Of a DNA stretch of 64,000 bases, positions 24,324-32,446 are shown piece after piece. The notes under the pieces are model-generated. The model was not told the origin of the DNA, did no database searches, and saw only the letters and a program-made list of their open reading frames with translations. The number at the start of each line of letters is the position of its first letter. Positions within the stretch are counted from its first letter, which is position 1. The translations under genes and the position numbers were made by a program. This DNA is from Allobosea sp039673065 (GTDB taxonomy: Bacteria > Pseudomonadota > Alphaproteobacteria > Rhizobiales > Beijerinckiaceae): the NCBI RefSeq assembly GCF_039673065.1, contig NZ_JBDJKW010000005.1, positions 1 through 64,000 on the forward strand, read 5' to 3'.

Positions 24324-25603
24324 ATCGCGTCCAGCGCCTGCGAGAGGTCGGCGATCAGATCCTCGATGTTCTCGATGCCGACCGAAATGCGGATCAGCGC
24401 GTCGGTGAGGCCGATCTCCTCGCGCAGCTCGCGCGCCACGCCGGAATGCGTCATCGCCGCCGGGTGGGAGACCAGGGTCTCGGTGCCGCCGAGGCTGACC
24501 GCGAGCTTCATGATCTGCAGGTTGTCGAGCACGGCGAAGGCTTCCTTCTCGCCGCCCTTGACGTCGAAGGAGAAGGTCGAGCCCGGCTCGGTGCACTGCC
24601 GGTCGAACACCGCCTTGCGCGGATCGTCGGCCGCGAGATCGCCGAGATAGTGCAGGCGGGCGATCTTGGGATGCTTGCGCAGATAGTCCGCGACCTTGCG
24701 GCCGTTCTCGTTGGCGCGGCGCATGCGGATCTCGAGGGTCTCGAGCGAGCGCATCAGCATCCAGCAGGAATTGGGATCGGCCTGGGTGCCGAGCGAACTG
24801 CGCCAGCCCTTCACCTGCCGCACCAGAGCGCGCGAACCGGAGATCGAGCCGCCGACGAGGTCGCTGTGGCCGCCGACATATTTGGTCAGCGAGAGCAGCG
24901 AGAGATCGGCGCCGTGATGCAGCGGCTTCTGGAAGAGCGGGCCGAGCATGGTGTTGTCGACCACGACCGGCGGGCGATGGCCCTGCGACTTCTCCAGTTC
25001 GTCGGCGATCAGGGCGCAGGCGGCGAGATCGACCAGTCCGTTGGTCGGGTTGGCCGGCGTCTCGACCAGGATCATCGCGACGCGGCCCTTGGCGGCGGCG
25101 GCCTGCGCGACCTTGCGCATCTGCGCCACATCGACGCCGTCGGTGAAGCCGAAGGGCGTGACGCCGAAGGCGCCCATCTGGTTCTTCAGCAGCGTCTCGG
25201 TGCCGCCATAGAGCGGACGGCTGTGCAGGATGGTGTCGCCCGGGCGCAGGAAGGCGAAGCAGGTGGTGGCGATCGCCGCCATGCCGCTGGCGAATACCGC
25301 GCAGGCCTCCGCCTCGTCCCAGATGGCGAGCCGGTCCTCGAGGATCTCCATGTTGGGGTGGTTGAAGCGGGAATAGACCAGTCCCGACTTCTCGCCGGGC
25401 TTGAGCTGGCGGCGCCCGGAGGTCAGGTCGAAGAAGTCCTTGCCCTGCTGGGCGTTCTCGAAGACGAAGGTCGAGGTCAGGAAGACCGGCGGCTTGAGCG
25501 CGCCTTCCGACATGGCCGGCGAATAGCCGTAGCCCATCATCAGCGTCTCGGGATGCAGGCGCCGGTTGGCGATCCGATCCTTGTGATAATCGTCATCGCG
25601 CAT
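24320..25603 (-). CDS. Cys/Met metabolism PLP-dependent enzyme (cystathionine gamma-synthase family)
   Basis: Trans-sulfuration-type enzyme of 427 residues: cystathionine gamma-synthase, gamma-lyase or methionine gamma-lyase. The PLP lysine is in LLSLTKYVGGHSDLVGG. Other signatures are YSRFNHPNMEILEDRLA, the phosphate loop FASGMAAIATTC, VETPANPTNGLVD and SLGGTETLVSHPAAMTHS near the C-terminus. The residues that separate synthase from lyase cannot be judged by eye. A 14-bp perfect palindrome lies 31 bp upstream of the start. Translation appears coupled to the transglycosylase gene downstream. Confidence 0.9.
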   Translation of the reverse strand: MRDDDYHKDRIANRRLHPETLMMGYGYSPAMSEGALKPPVFLTSTFVFENAQQGKDFFDLTSGRRQLKPGEKSGLVYSRFNHPNMEILEDRLAIWDEAEACAVFASGMAAIATTCFAFLRPGDTILHSRPLYGGTETLLKNQMGAFGVTPFGFTDGVDVAQMRKVAQAAAAKGRVAMILVETPANPTNGLVDLAACALIADELEKSQGHRPPVVVDNTMLGPLFQKPLHHGADLSLLSLTKYVGGHSDLVGGSISGSRALVRQVKGWRSSLGTQADPNSCWMLMRSLETLEIRMRRANENGRKVADYLRKHPKIARLHYLGDLAADDPRKAVFDRQCTEPGSTFSFDVKGGEKEAFAVLDNLQIMKLAVSLGGTETLVSHPAAMTHSGVARELREEIGLTDALIRISVGIENIEDLIADLSQALDAM

Positions 25604-25633
25604 CGCGTCTCTCCTCAGCTCGGGCTGGCCTTC

Positions 25634-25647
25634 GGCTATCGATAGCC
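25634..25647. promoter_or_regulatory. Perfect palindrome upstream of the Cys/Met enzyme gene
   Basis: GGCTATCGATAGCC, a 14-bp perfect inverted repeat, lies 31 bp upstream of the ATG at 25603 (minus strand), in the 77-bp gap between two minus-strand genes. It could be an operator; the regulator is unknown. Confidence 0.35.
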
Positions 25648-25680
25648 AACCCGGAGCACGGGAGCCAGAGCGGAAGCGGC

Positions 25681-26676
25681 TCAGCCCCCGACGCGGTCGA
25701 TGGCGCGGCGCACCACCTGCGTCACTTCGGCATCCGACAGGAAGAGATCGTGGCGCAGCATGCTCCAGCCGCGCCCGGCCGTGTCGGCCACGCGCACGCC
25801 GAGCTTGTCGAGGCGCTCGCGATCGGCGGCACCCGCCCGCGCCACGCCGCCGGCGATGCGCGAGGAGACGGCGAGCGCCCGGTCGCCCGGATCGACGATC
25901 ACGGTCATGCGCCCGGCGATCGTGCCGAGGCGCGGCACCGTCTGCTCGAAGGCGTCGATGTCGACATCCGGCGAGGCCAGCACGACCGCGCCGATCCGGT
26001 CGGAGAAGCCTTCGAGGTCGCGCAGCTCGCGCAGGCCCTCGAGCGTCAGGAAGCTGCCCATGGAATGCGCGACGATGTGCACGCGGCCGATCGTCGGGTT
26101 GTCGACCAGTGCCTTCAGCGTGCGGGTAAAGCCGTCGCGCGACCAGAGCGCGCTCTCGCGGTCATAGGCATAGGCCAGCAGTCCGCCGCCGGACGGCCAG
26201 GTGAACAGCGCGGTGCGCCCCTCGAAGGCGAGACTGTGCGAGAGCTGGCCGGCGCTGCGCGCGGCGGATTCGAATGTCTCGTTGAAGCCATGGACATAAA
26301 GCAGCACGTCGCGGCCGTTGGAGGCCTCGGCGAAGGCGCGCGCGGCGTCGGCCGAGGTGCGGCGCGTGACGCCGAGCACCTGCCAGTCGCCCGAGACGGC
26401 GGAGCTGACGCGGGCGGCGAGCCCGCGTCCCGGCGCCGACAGCCGCGCCTCGGCGAAGGTCAGCGGCCCGCGCTCCGAGCCGAACCAGGGCGCCCGGTCG
26501 CCCACGGACTTGCGCGTGGTGGCGACGAGCAGCTGCGGCTCCTTGCCGAAGCCGGAGGAATCGGCCGGGCCGACGAAGGGCGAGACCATCGCCTCGCTCT
26601 GCACGCAGGCCGACAGACCCGCACCGAGCAGCGGGATGAGCGCGAGAAACGAACGGCGGGTGGCGGCGGGCCGCAT
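25681..26676 (-). CDS. Alpha/beta hydrolase, DUF900 type, probable lipoprotein
   Basis: 331-residue protein. The N-terminus has RRSFLALIPLLGAGLSACVQ, which reads as a lipoprotein signal with a candidate lipidated cysteine. The DUF900 hydrolase core follows: LLYVHGFNETFESAA, TALFTWPSGG and the nucleophile elbow VHIVAHSMGSFLTLEGLREL, with aspartate in VLASPDVDIDAFEQ and a C-terminal LRHDLFLSD region for histidine. The start at 26676 puts the basic n-region at the N-terminus; an upstream ATG at 26802 adds 42 residues with no domain. The substrate is unknown. Confidence 0.85.
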   Translation of the reverse strand: MRPAATRRSFLALIPLLGAGLSACVQSEAMVSPFVGPADSSGFGKEPQLLVATTRKSVGDRAPWFGSERGPLTFAEARLSAPGRGLAARVSSAVSGDWQVLGVTRRTSADAARAFAEASNGRDVLLYVHGFNETFESAARSAGQLSHSLAFEGRTALFTWPSGGGLLAYAYDRESALWSRDGFTRTLKALVDNPTIGRVHIVAHSMGSFLTLEGLRELRDLEGFSDRIGAVVLASPDVDIDAFEQTVPRLGTIAGRMTVIVDPGDRALAVSSRIAGGVARAGAADRERLDKLGVRVADTAGRGWSMLRHDLFLSDAEVTQVVRRAIDRVGG

Positions 26677-26828
26677 GATCCGGTCCTGGGCGTATGGGGG
26701 TGACGGGAGGGGGGGCACGCCGATGCGCGCTGGCCCCTCTAAGGCCAGAGCAACACGGCCAGATTGCGGCATCACGCCCCGCGCCGGCGTGGCTTCCGCC
26801 ACGCGCCCACTCTTGCTACCAGCGTGAC

Positions 26829-27803
26829 ATGACCGCTCCCGACCGGCTCAGCGAGGCGATTCTGGCAGGCGAGCGCGCCGCGCTGGCGCGCGCCATCACC
26901 CTGTCGGAAAGCCGCCGCGCCGACCATCGCGAGCAGGCGCAGGCTTTGCTGAAAGAGCTGCTGCCCAGGACGGGCAAGGCGATCCGCGTCGGCATCACCG
27001 GCGTGCCCGGCGTCGGCAAGTCGACGACGATCGACGCGCTCGGCAGCCATCTCACCGGGCTGGGCCACAAGGTCGCGGTGCTGGCGGTCGACCCGTCCTC
27101 GACGCGCAGCGGCGGCTCCATCCTCGGTGACAAGACCCGGATGGCGCGGCTCGCCGTCGACCCGAACGCCTATATCCGCCCCTCGCCGTCCTCCGGCACG
27201 CTTGGCGGCGTCGCGGCGCGCACCCGCGAGACCATGCTGCTCTGCGAGGCCGCCGGCTTCGACGTGATCCTGGTCGAGACGGTCGGCGTCGGCCAGTCGG
27301 AGACTGCGGTCGCCGACCTCACCGACTTCTTCCTCGTGCTGATGCTGCCCAATGCCGGCGACGAACTGCAGGGCATCAAGAAGGGCATCATCGAGCTCGC
27401 CGATATGATCGCGGTCAACAAGGCAGACGGCGCGGGCGCGACCGCCGCCCGCGCCGCCGCCGCCCAGTACCGCGCCGCGCTGCATATCCTGGCGCCGGCC
27501 TCGTCGCTCTGGTCGACGCCGGTGGTGACGATCTCGGGCCTGACCGGCGACGGTCTCGACGCGCTCTGGGCCAAGATCCAGGACCATCATGCCCGCTTCG
27601 ACGCCAAGGGCCTCATCGCCGAGAAGCGCCGCAGGCAGGACGTCAAATGGATGTGGGCGATGGTGCAGGACCGGCTGCAGGCCAGGCTGCGGCACGACCC
27701 GGCGCTGAAGGCCCGCACGCCGGAGCTGGAGGCGGCCGTCGCCGCCGGCGGCATGGCGCCGACCGCCGCCGCCGAGGAGATCGCGCGGGCACTGGGGCTA
27801 TGA
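26829..27803 (+). CDS. meaB: MeaB/ArgK-type GTPase, methylmalonyl-CoA mutase chaperone
   Basis: G3E-family GTPase of 324 residues that protects and reloads adenosylcobalamin in methylmalonyl-CoA mutase or a related B12 mutase. Seen in sequence: an N-terminal helical region with LSESRRADHREQA, the P-loop GITGVPGVGKST, VLAVDPSSTRSGGSILGDKTRM, the Walker B/G3 region ILVETVGVGQSE and the G4 motif NKADGAG. A C-terminal helical dimerisation arm closes the protein. No mutase gene is in the window. The next gene overlaps its stop (ATGA). Confidence 0.94.
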   Translation: MTAPDRLSEAILAGERAALARAITLSESRRADHREQAQALLKELLPRTGKAIRVGITGVPGVGKSTTIDALGSHLTGLGHKVAVLAVDPSSTRSGGSILGDKTRMARLAVDPNAYIRPSPSSGTLGGVAARTRETMLLCEAAGFDVILVETVGVGQSETAVADLTDFFLVLMLPNAGDELQGIKKGIIELADMIAVNKADGAGATAARAAAAQYRAALHILAPASSLWSTPVVTISGLTGDGLDALWAKIQDHHARFDAKGLIAEKRRRQDVKWMWAMVQDRLQARLRHDPALKARTPELEAAVAAGGMAPTAAAEEIARALGL

Positions 27804-28447
27804 GCACGGCGCGCCCGGCCGCGCTGTTGATCACCGGCTTCGGCCCCTTTCCCCATGTGCGGATCAACCCGACGGGCACGCTCGCCCGTCAGGTCGCCAG
27901 CACCCTCCGGCGGGCCGGGATCGACGCGCGCGCCCTGGTGCTCGAAACCAGCTATGCCGGGGGCCTGCCGGCGCTGGCCGCCGGGCTGTCGCGTGAGCGA
28001 CCGCTGGCCGTGCTCATGCTCGGCCTCGCCGCCGCCGAACGTGCCGTCAGGGTCGAGCGGTTCGGACGCGGCCGGGCGAGCCTGCTGCATCCCGACGCCC
28101 GCGGTGCCGGCCCCGCCCGGGAGCGGCCCGATGCGCCGCTGCCGGCGCGCAGCACCGCCCGGATCGAGGCCGCCCTCGCCTGCCTGCGCCGCGCCGGCCT
28201 GCGCGCCAGGCTCTCGGCCTGCGCCGGGCGCTATCTCTGCGACAGCGCCTATGCCCTGGCGCTGCGCGGGTTGCCGCGCGAAGTGTCGGTGATCTTCATT
28301 CACATCCCGTGGCCGCGCCCGGCGGCCGGCACAGTCCGGCTTGATGCCGTCGCCGGCTTCCGCCCGTCGCAGGCCAGTTTGGCGCGCACGCTGGCGGGTA
28401 TCGGGCGCGCCCTCGCCTGCCAGGGCCGTTTGCGGCACGGGCCTTGA
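27800..28447 (+). CDS. Pyroglutamyl-peptidase I-like cysteine peptidase (C15 family)
   Basis: Cytosolic enzyme of 215 residues related to pyrrolidone-carboxylate peptidase, which removes N-terminal pyroglutamate. Features are the start LLITGFGPFPHVRINPTG, glutamate region RAVRVERFG, the nucleophile cysteine in SACAGRYLCDSAYALAL and the histidine in VIFIHIPWPRP. The Glu-Cys-His triad therefore looks complete, although surrounding residues diverge from textbook Pcp. Translation is coupled to meaB through an ATGA overlap, an unexpected partnership. Confidence 0.85.
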   Translation: MSTARPAALLITGFGPFPHVRINPTGTLARQVASTLRRAGIDARALVLETSYAGGLPALAAGLSRERPLAVLMLGLAAAERAVRVERFGRGRASLLHPDARGAGPARERPDAPLPARSTARIEAALACLRRAGLRARLSACAGRYLCDSAYALALRGLPREVSVIFIHIPWPRPAAGTVRLDAVAGFRPSQASLARTLAGIGRALACQGRLRHGP

Positions 28448-28472
28448 AGGCGTGCGCGGCCAGGAGGCCGCC

Positions 28473-29867
28473 ATGGCGTTTTTGGACGAACCGACACGCC
28501 GCAGCCTGCTGCGGGCGGCCGCTTTCGGCACAGTCATGGCCGGGGCCGGTCCCGTGCTGGCACAGGCCGCGCGCCGCGCGCCATCCGCCCCCGCGCCGCT
28601 CGGCACGCTCGGGCTGGAGGCTTCGCGCTTCGGGCTGACGCCCGGTTCTGCCGAGGACCAGTCCGGCGTGCTGCGCCGGGCGCTGGAGGAGGCGATGGCC
28701 CGCGAGGCGCCGCTCCTCGTCGCGCCCGGCCGCTACCGCATCGCCGAGGTGGTGCTGCCCGAGGGCGCCCGGCTCATCGGCGTGCCCGGCGCCACCCGCT
28801 TCGTCGCCGCCCGCGCCGCGCCCCTGCTGCTGGCAAGACGGATCCGGCGCGCCACACTCGTCGGCCTCACGCTGGACGGGCTCGACATGCGCCGCGACGG
28901 CCGTGCCGGCCTGGTCGAGGCGAACGAGGTCGCCGAATTCACCGTGTCGGATTGCGAATTCGCCAATGCCGGCTCGGTCGGGCTGACGCTGCAACGCTCG
29001 GGCGGCCGGATCGAGCGCTGCCGCTTTCGCGGCATGCGCGATTCCGCGCTCTTCTCGCTGGATTCGCGCGGGCTCGCCATAGAAGGCAACACGGTCGAGG
29101 ATTGCGGCAACAACGGCATCCAGCTCTGGCGCAGCGAGGCGGGCGACGAACAGAGCCTGGTGCGCGGCAACCGGGTGAACCGCATCCGCAACGATGCCGG
29201 CGGCGACGGGCCGAACGGCAACGGCATCAGCCTGTTTAGGGCCGGCGGCGTGATCATCGAGGGCAACACGCTGCGCGACTGCGCGCTGACCTTCATCCGC
29301 AACAATTCCGGCTCGGGCGTGCAGATTCTCGGCAATCAGGGCCGGCGCTGCGGCGAGGTGGCGCTCTATTCGGAATTCGCCTTCGAGGGCGCGATCATCG
29401 CCAACAATTTGGTCGAGGAGTGCGCGCAGGGCGCCAACATCACCAATCTCGACCATGGCGGCCGGCTCTCGGTCTTCGCCAACAACATCGTGCGCATGGC
29501 CCGCAAGGGGCTGGCGCCGAAGGGCAAGGAGATCATCGGCGGCATGGGCGTGCATGTCGAGGCGGAGGCCGCCGTCACCGGCAACGTCATCGAGGACGCC
29601 AGCGATGTCGGCATCTCGCTCGGCTGGTCCTGGGGCATGCGCAACCTCGTCGCCACCGGCAACGTGATCCGCCGCACCGGCATCGGCGTCTCGGTCTCGC
29701 TGGTGCCGAAGCAGCGCAACGCCCTGATCGCCAACAACCTGATCAGCGATGCGAGCCTGGGCGCGGTGGTCGGCACCGAATACGGCAAGCCCGTCACCGG
29801 AGACCTGACCCGGGCGAGCGACCCGCGTGCCGCCGGGGTGCGCGTCGAGAACAATGCGGTGGGCTGA
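28473..29867 (+). CDS. TIGR03808-type Tat-exported repeat protein
   Basis: Secreted beta-helix-like protein of 464 residues. The N-terminus EPTRRSLLRAAAFGTVMAGA is a twin-arginine signal with cleavage near VLAQA. The mature protein is a series of right-handed parallel beta-helix coils, seen as repeated short units with Asn/Gly/Ile such as IEGNTVEDCGNNGIQL, IEGNTLRDC, IANNLVEEC, ITGN-like VTGNVIEDASDVGISL and IANNLISDASLGAVVG. The family (TIGR03808) is found mainly in Hyphomicrobiales; its function is unknown. AGGAGG lies five bases before the ATG. Confidence 0.9.
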   Translation: MAFLDEPTRRSLLRAAAFGTVMAGAGPVLAQAARRAPSAPAPLGTLGLEASRFGLTPGSAEDQSGVLRRALEEAMAREAPLLVAPGRYRIAEVVLPEGARLIGVPGATRFVAARAAPLLLARRIRRATLVGLTLDGLDMRRDGRAGLVEANEVAEFTVSDCEFANAGSVGLTLQRSGGRIERCRFRGMRDSALFSLDSRGLAIEGNTVEDCGNNGIQLWRSEAGDEQSLVRGNRVNRIRNDAGGDGPNGNGISLFRAGGVIIEGNTLRDCALTFIRNNSGSGVQILGNQGRRCGEVALYSEFAFEGAIIANNLVEECAQGANITNLDHGGRLSVFANNIVRMARKGLAPKGKEIIGGMGVHVEAEAAVTGNVIEDASDVGISLGWSWGMRNLVATGNVIRRTGIGVSVSLVPKQRNALIANNLISDASLGAVVGTEYGKPVTGDLTRASDPRAAGVRVENNAVG

Positions 29868-29876
29868 GGCGCGGGC

Positions 29877-30890
29877 TCAGCCGCGTACGGCCTCGGCGGC
29901 CCTGACGCGCCCGACCTCGATGCCGTTCCAGTTTGACAGCACGACCTCGCGGAAAGGCGCGAAGGCGTCCGTCGCATCGGCATCGGCCGGGAGCAGGCGC
30001 TCGATCAGCGCCGCCATCGCCACCTCGGTGGCGCGGCCGGCGCCATCGTCGCATTTCAGCGCGATGCCGTAGCCGAGTTCCGGCAGCGTGCCGCAATAGA
30101 CGCCTTCGGCGCCGGTCTTGACGAAAGCGCGCTGGCCGAAGCGCTCCATGAAGCGGGTGTCGAACCGGCCGGTGCCGGCGACCATGAACGGGTTCTCCGC
30201 CACCGCCTCGCGGATGCGCCGGGCGGCGGCGGCGCGCTGCGGGCCGAGGCCATGGCCGGTGCCGAAGCGGGCGAAGCCGAGCGCCAGCGCCTTCAGCGGC
30301 ACGGCGTAGGTCGGGATCGAGCAGCCGTCGATGCCGGAGAGCGCCTGCGTATGCGCCGCGCCGGTGACCTCCTCCAGCGCGCCGCGCACGGCCCGCTGCA
30401 CCGGGTGGTCGGCGCCGACATAGCCCTTCGTGTCCTCGCCGGTGCCGCAGGCGAAGCAGATGAAGCCGGCATGCTTGCCGGAGCAGTTATTGTTGAGCGC
30501 CGTCGGCTTGCGGCCCTCGCGGTCGAGCAGGCGCGCGGCGGCCTCCCCCATCGGGCGGTGGGCGCCGCATTCCAGGCAGGAGGCGTCGCGGCCGGCCTTG
30601 CGCAGCATGCCGAGCGCGGTCTCGGCGTGGCGCTCCTCGCCGGAATGCGAGGAGACGGCGAGCGCGATCTCGGCCGGGGTCAGGCCGAAGCGGTCGGCCG
30701 CGCCGCTCTCGAGCAGCGGCAGCGCCTGCAGCGCCTTGACGGCCGAGCGCGGGAAGACGGGCCGCTCGATATCGCCGAGCGACAGGACGAGCGCGCCATC
30801 GGCGTCGACCACCGCGACGGCTCCGCGGTGGCGCGATTCGACGATGCCGCCGCGCGTGACCTCGGCCAGTACCGGATTGTCCATGCCCAT
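29877..30890 (-). CDS. L-asparaginase, class 3 (Rhizobium etli ReAV type)
   Basis: Hydrolyses L-asparagine to aspartate and ammonia. The 337 residues keep the residues known from the ReAV structures: Ser49 and Lys52 in FPRSAVKALQ, the serines in AVSSHSGEERH, Cys136 and Lys139 in NNNCSGKHAG, and Asp188 and Cys190 in GIDGCSIPTYA. This class is unrelated to EcAI/EcAII and uses a Ser-Lys arrangement with a zinc site. Two close ATGs exist at 30890 and 30884; both have GGAGAAGG upstream. The gene converges on the TIGR03808 gene and is divergent from the hydrolase at 31017. Confidence 0.92.
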   Translation of the reverse strand: MGMDNPVLAEVTRGGIVESRHRGAVAVVDADGALVLSLGDIERPVFPRSAVKALQALPLLESGAADRFGLTPAEIALAVSSHSGEERHAETALGMLRKAGRDASCLECGAHRPMGEAAARLLDREGRKPTALNNNCSGKHAGFICFACGTGEDTKGYVGADHPVQRAVRGALEEVTGAAHTQALSGIDGCSIPTYAVPLKALALGFARFGTGHGLGPQRAAAARRIREAVAENPFMVAGTGRFDTRFMERFGQRAFVKTGAEGVYCGTLPELGYGIALKCDDGAGRATEVAMAALIERLLPADADATDAFAPFREVVLSNWNGIEVGRVRAAEAVRG

Positions 30891-31016
30891 GTCCTTCTCC
30901 CGCGGAGGCTGGCAGCGCTTGTCGCGTTTGTCTCTCGACCTGTCAAAGCCGATACCGCAGAGTGTCGCGCCGCCGGTGCCCGGACGCATCGCGGCTGCGA
31001 CCAGGGCCGGGACATC

Positions 31017-31856
31017 ATGAACGACCAGACCAGCACGCCGGACTACGAGGCCGAGTACAACAACCGCGCCCGCGTCCCCGAGCATCCCGGCATCATCGCG
31101 GGCTGGCAGCGCGACGCCGCCGCCTACCGCGCCGAAGCGGTCTGCGAGCTCGGCGTGCGCTATGGCGAGGGCGCGCGCCAGAGCTACGACCTGTTCAAGC
31201 CGCAGGAGGCGAAGGGCGAGGCGATCGTGCTCTTCATCCATGGCGGCTACTGGCAGGCGCTGGACCCGAGCTTCTTCTCGCACATGGCCCGCGGGCTGAA
31301 CCGCCTCGGCGTGCCGGTGGCGGTGGCGGGCTACGATCTCTGCCCGCAGGTCGAGGTCGGGCACATCGTCTGGGAGGTCCAGCACGCGGCGGCGGCGCTG
31401 TGGCGCCGGTTCGAGCGGCCGGTGGTGGCGATCGGCCATTCGGCGGGCGGCCATCTCTCGGCCTGCCTGCTCGCGACCAACTGGGCGAATGTCGATGCCG
31501 GCCTGCCCGAGCGGCTGGTGCCGGCCGCCTGCGGCATTTCCGGGCTCTACAATCTCAAGCCGCTGACCGAGACCTCGATCAACACCGCACTCGGCCTGAC
31601 GCTGGAGGGCGCCGAGCGCGAGAGCCCGCTGTTCTGGCCGGCCCCCTCGGGACTGACCATGGATGCCGTCGTCGGCGGCGCCGAAAGCGCCGAATATCTG
31701 CGCCAGAGCCGGCGGATCGTCGATGTCTGGGCGCTGGAAGGCGTCAGGACCCGCTATGAGGCGATCCCGGAGGCCAACCATTTCACGGTGATCAAGGGCC
31801 TCGCCGATCCGGACGACACGCTGACGCGGCGCGTCGCCGCCCTCGCCGGCGCTTGA
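31017..31856 (+). CDS. Alpha/beta hydrolase, kynurenine formamidase-like
   Basis: Cytosolic esterase/amidase of 279 residues. The oxyanion motif HGGYWQALDPSFFSH and nucleophile elbow AIGHSAGGHLSACLL are those of arylformamidase-like enzymes, and the catalytic histidine is in PEANHFTVI. The N-terminal DYEAEYNNRARVPEHPGI resembles the ERxYNxRxxVPD pattern of this group. No other kynurenine-pathway genes are nearby, so the substrate is open. A small Lrp-like gene follows 51 bp later. Confidence 0.88.
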   Translation: MNDQTSTPDYEAEYNNRARVPEHPGIIAGWQRDAAAYRAEAVCELGVRYGEGARQSYDLFKPQEAKGEAIVLFIHGGYWQALDPSFFSHMARGLNRLGVPVAVAGYDLCPQVEVGHIVWEVQHAAAALWRRFERPVVAIGHSAGGHLSACLLATNWANVDAGLPERLVPAACGISGLYNLKPLTETSINTALGLTLEGAERESPLFWPAPSGLTMDAVVGGAESAEYLRQSRRIVDVWALEGVRTRYEAIPEANHFTVIKGLADPDDTLTRRVAALAGA

Positions 31857-31907
31857 TCTTCCCGCCCCAGCGGCTATCGAGGGGGCAACCGCAAACCGGA
31901 GCGCGCG

Positions 31908-32144
31908 ATGCAGACCTTCTTCGTCGAGATCAAGTGCAGGCTCGGCAAGACCTACGAGGTCGCGAGCGAGCTGGCCGATCGCGAGATCGCCTCCGAGATC
32001 TACTCGACCGCCGGCAACTACGACATCCTCGCGAAGTTCCACGTCGCCAGCGACGTCGATATCGGCCATTTCGTCGCGCAGAAGGTGCAGTCGATCCCCG
32101 AGATCGCCGACACCCACACGATCATCACGTTCAAGGCGTTCTAA
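31908..32144 (+). CDS. Stand-alone Lrp/AsnC ligand-binding (RAM) domain protein
   Basis: 78-residue protein consisting only of the RAM domain of Lrp/AsnC regulators (FFVEIKCRLGKTYEVASELA, GNYDILAKFHVASDVDI, IADTHTIITFKAF), without a helix-turn-helix. Such stand-alone RAM proteins form dimers and octamers that bind amino acids, and may modulate full-length Lrp partners. No regulatory target is evident. It is the last GC-rich gene before an AT-rich stretch. Confidence 0.88.
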   Translation: MQTFFVEIKCRLGKTYEVASELADREIASEIYSTAGNYDILAKFHVASDVDIGHFVAQKVQSIPEIADTHTIITFKAF

Positions 32145-32263
32145 TATCAGCCAAATCAATGACTTAGACACTCGGTACGTGGCTATATCGGCATTATTTT
32201 GAAGGCAGTCCGCTCAACTTCGGGTTGCTCGATTTTGATGCTTTAGACTGTCGTACCAAGCGA

Positions 32264-32446
32264 TCACCGCAGCCACATGAGGGCCGCGAGATTCAACACG
32301 ATCACGGCGATGATCCCCACGACGATAGGCACCACGTAAATTCCGTGGCCGTGCCCAGCCGCCTCCACCCATCGGGACTTCACCCATACCGAATGATCGG
32401 GCTGGCTTTTGCGCTTTTTGGCGGGCGGTTTCGGCTGGTCACTCAT
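32264..32446 (-). CDS. Small C-terminally anchored membrane protein
   Basis: 60-residue protein I do not recognise. A basic, proline-rich N-terminus (MSDQPKPPAKKRKSQPDHS) leads to a single C-terminal membrane helix (YVVPIVVGIIAVIVLNLAALMWLR), so it is probably tail-anchored with its N-terminus in the cytoplasm. A GAGG ribosome site lies six bases before the ATG. It occupies the edge of the AT-rich region. Confidence 0.6.
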   Translation of the reverse strand: MSDQPKPPAKKRKSQPDHSVWVKSRWVEAAGHGHGIYVVPIVVGIIAVIVLNLAALMWLR

